Part shown: in pieces, positions 62,370 through 64,000 of the stretch
How positions within the stretch are numbered: position 1 is the stretch's first letter
Layout of the letters: each line of letters opens with the position of its first letter
Source: Notolepis coatsorum
Lineage: Eukaryota; Chordata; Actinopteri; Aulopiformes; Paralepididae
Direction: 5' to 3'
Length of the DNA stretch: 64,000 nucleotides
Assembly: GCA_963971535.1 (NCBI GenBank)
Contig: OZ020585.1
Span: 160,359,933-160,423,932 of the forward strand
Notes under the pieces: model-generated
The model's input: the letters and a program-made list of their open reading frames with translations, nothing else
What the model was told of the DNA's origin: nothing
The model's database searches: none
Program-made: the position numbers and the translations under genes

Positions 62370-63222
62370 ATTAGACCTTGTCTTCTGGTCTGGTTCACTA
62401 GTCTGTACAGAACCTCTAAATGGACCACCTTGTCTTCTGGTCTGGTTCACTAGTCAGTACAGACCTTCTGCTAAATGGACCACCTTGTCTTCTGGTCTGG
62501 TTCACTAGTCAGTACAGAACCTCTAAATGGACCACCTTGGCTTCTGGTCTGGTTCACTAGTCAGTACAGACCTTCTGCTAAATGGACCACCTTGTCTTCT
62601 GGTCTGGTTCACTAGTCAGTACAGAACCTCTAAATGGACCACCTTGGCTTCTGGTCTGGTTCACTAGTCTGTACAGAACCTCTAAATGGACCACCTTGTC
62701 TTCTGGTCTGGTTCACTAGTCTGTACAGAACCTCTAAATTGACCACCTTGTCTTCTGGTCTGGTTCACTAGTCAGTACAGACCTCTAAATTGACCACCTT
62801 GTCTTCTGGTCTGGTTCACTAGTCAGTACAGAACCTCTAAATGGACCACCTTGTCTTCTGGTCTGGTTCACTAGTCTGTACAGAACCTCTAAATTGACCA
62901 CATTGTCTTCTGGTCTGGTTCACTAGTCAGTACAGAACCTCTAAATGGACCACCTTGTCTTCTGGTCTGGTTCACTAGTCTGTACAGAACCTCTAAATTG
63001 ACCACATTGTCTTCTGGTCTGGTTCACTAGTCTGTACAGAACCTCTAAATTGACCACATTGTCTTCTGGTCTGGTTCACTACTCGGTACAGAACCTCTGC
63101 TAAATGGACCACCTTGTCTTCTGGTCTGGTTCACTACTCGGTACAGAACCTCTGCTAAATGGACCACCTTGTCTTCTGGTCTGGTTCACTACTCGGTACA
63201 GACCTTCTGCTAAATGGACCAC
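62370..63222. repeat. Minisatellite, 52-55-bp unit
   Basis: About 16 copies of GGACCACCTTGTCTTCTGGT / CTGGTTCACTAGTCAGTACA / GAACCTCTAAAT, in two alternating length variants (TTCTGCTAAAT or CTCTAAAT). Confidence 0.95.
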
Positions 63223-63472
63223 AGATGTTCCTAATTCCAGTTTACAGACTCTGCTCGGTCTCCGCTCCGTTTTGACCACATGAGGAATGATAACGGCTGC
63301 ATACTGTTTTCACTGCCAAAGATTGAGGATCACGTTTCGCAGCTTTAATTGTAAAAAAAAAATTGTATTTTTTTATTTGTTTTTTTTTGTGTTTTTTTCT
63401 TCTTTGTTTGGAATGAAACCTGATGTCAAATTAAAACGCATGCGTTGTGCCCGGAGCGTTTCCCCTGCGGAT

Positions 63473-63478
63473 AATAAA
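63473..63478 (+). terminator. Candidate polyadenylation signal
   Basis: AATAAA within ATAATAAAAC follows a T-rich stretch. It is one of three candidates downstream of the stop codon (also 63743 and 63845). Confidence 0.35.
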
Positions 63479-64000
63479 ACAACATATGATTGATTGATTG
63501 ATTGAAAACTGTTTGTCGAGGTACTTGGGCGAAGCGGCTGCTCTGCATCTTTGTTTTTAACTGCTCAGTTGTTTAGGGTTCAGTCTGGTTGTGAAGACCG
63601 TCTGTGTGTGTGGTGCTCGTCTCCGCCACTAGAGGGGGCTGCTGGGTCAACGATTCTGTGATCTCTCTGCTGCGATAGCCTCACTGTTCAACGACCAAAG
63701 TCTTTACACTCATCCGTGGGATACAAATGTTCTTGATGGAGAATAAAGATGAGTTATGATAACGTTCTTTATTATTTTTTACTGTACATTAATGTCTTCT
63801 AATCCATCAGGACATGTGCTTGTACTCCTCTGTGAATTAAAGAAAAATAAACGGGTAATCTTGGAGCTGTGCTGTGACATTTTAAGTTTATTATACTTAA
63901 AACATCGACCCGGAACACACTGGTTTAAATATTAGTTGGCTGAACAAATGTACATTTGAGATACTGACTCTTATAGTTCCCTAACAGACTTACCTTCATA

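Larger units (their letters stand above)
61572..63850 (+). other. GALNT5: Presumed GALNT5-like 3' UTR and downstream flank
   Basis: It follows the TAA at 61569-61571. It holds two minisatellites and no further recognised coding exon. AATAAA-type signals lie at 63473-63478, 63743-63748 and 63845-63850, so the transcript end cannot be fixed. A short (TGAT)n run and GAAAAC at 63483-63510 is a remnant of the inverted (TCAA)n LINE tail. Confidence 0.5.

Overview
This is vertebrate genomic DNA, almost certainly from a teleost fish. Split exons with GT/AG borders, Rex1-type LINEs, tRNA-derived SINEs, very many hAT, piggyBac-like, Kolobok-like and Mutator-like DNA transposons, and abundant minisatellites all point that way. 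No bacterial operons, rRNA genes or CRISPR arrays are present.

The window holds one host gene, on the + strand: the 3' half of a GALNT5-like polypeptide N-acetylgalactosaminyltransferase. Nine coding exons (11823-11989, 15783-15902, 33781-33916, 38420-38539, 43281-43398, 45401-45727, 49404-49484, 56407-56553, 61404-61571) join in frame into 460 residues. They cover the whole glycosyltransferase domain (DSH, WGGEN and the metal-binding His) and the C-terminal ricin-type lectin domain. The first, stem-encoding part of the gene lies upstream of the window. None of these exons was found as one long ORF; they were found by reading splice borders and codon phase.

Everything else is intron, 3' UTR or flank, and most of it is repeat. 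1-11.8 kb: LINE and hAT remnants, a piggyBac-like nest (1145-3641), then a deep nest (4657-11026) in which at least seven insertions inside one another can be ordered by their target-site duplications. 12-33.8 kb (introns 1-2): a 27-bp minisatellite broken by an hAT piece which is itself broken by an L1-like LINE; several hATs; a Kolobok-like element with a THAP gene inside an hAT; SINE pairs; a broken Rex1-like LINE. 33.9-45.4 kb: an hAT inserted 10 bases into an intron, a 23-bp array, and a 47-bp array that copies an exon-intron border. 45.7-61.4 kb: a second Kolobok-like element, more piggyBac-like elements, a nearly full reverse transcriptase from each of two LINE families, and further minisatellites. 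61.6-64 kb: two minisatellites in the presumed 3' UTR and candidate polyadenylation signals.

I did not find a convincing new biochemical system. The most unusual signals are structural: the minisatellite carrying repeated copies of a 5' splice site (38510-41045), the ordered transposon nest, a coding 15-bp repeat expanding the lectin domain in the last exon, and the THAP-bearing TTAA element with a paralogous empty site elsewhere in the window.
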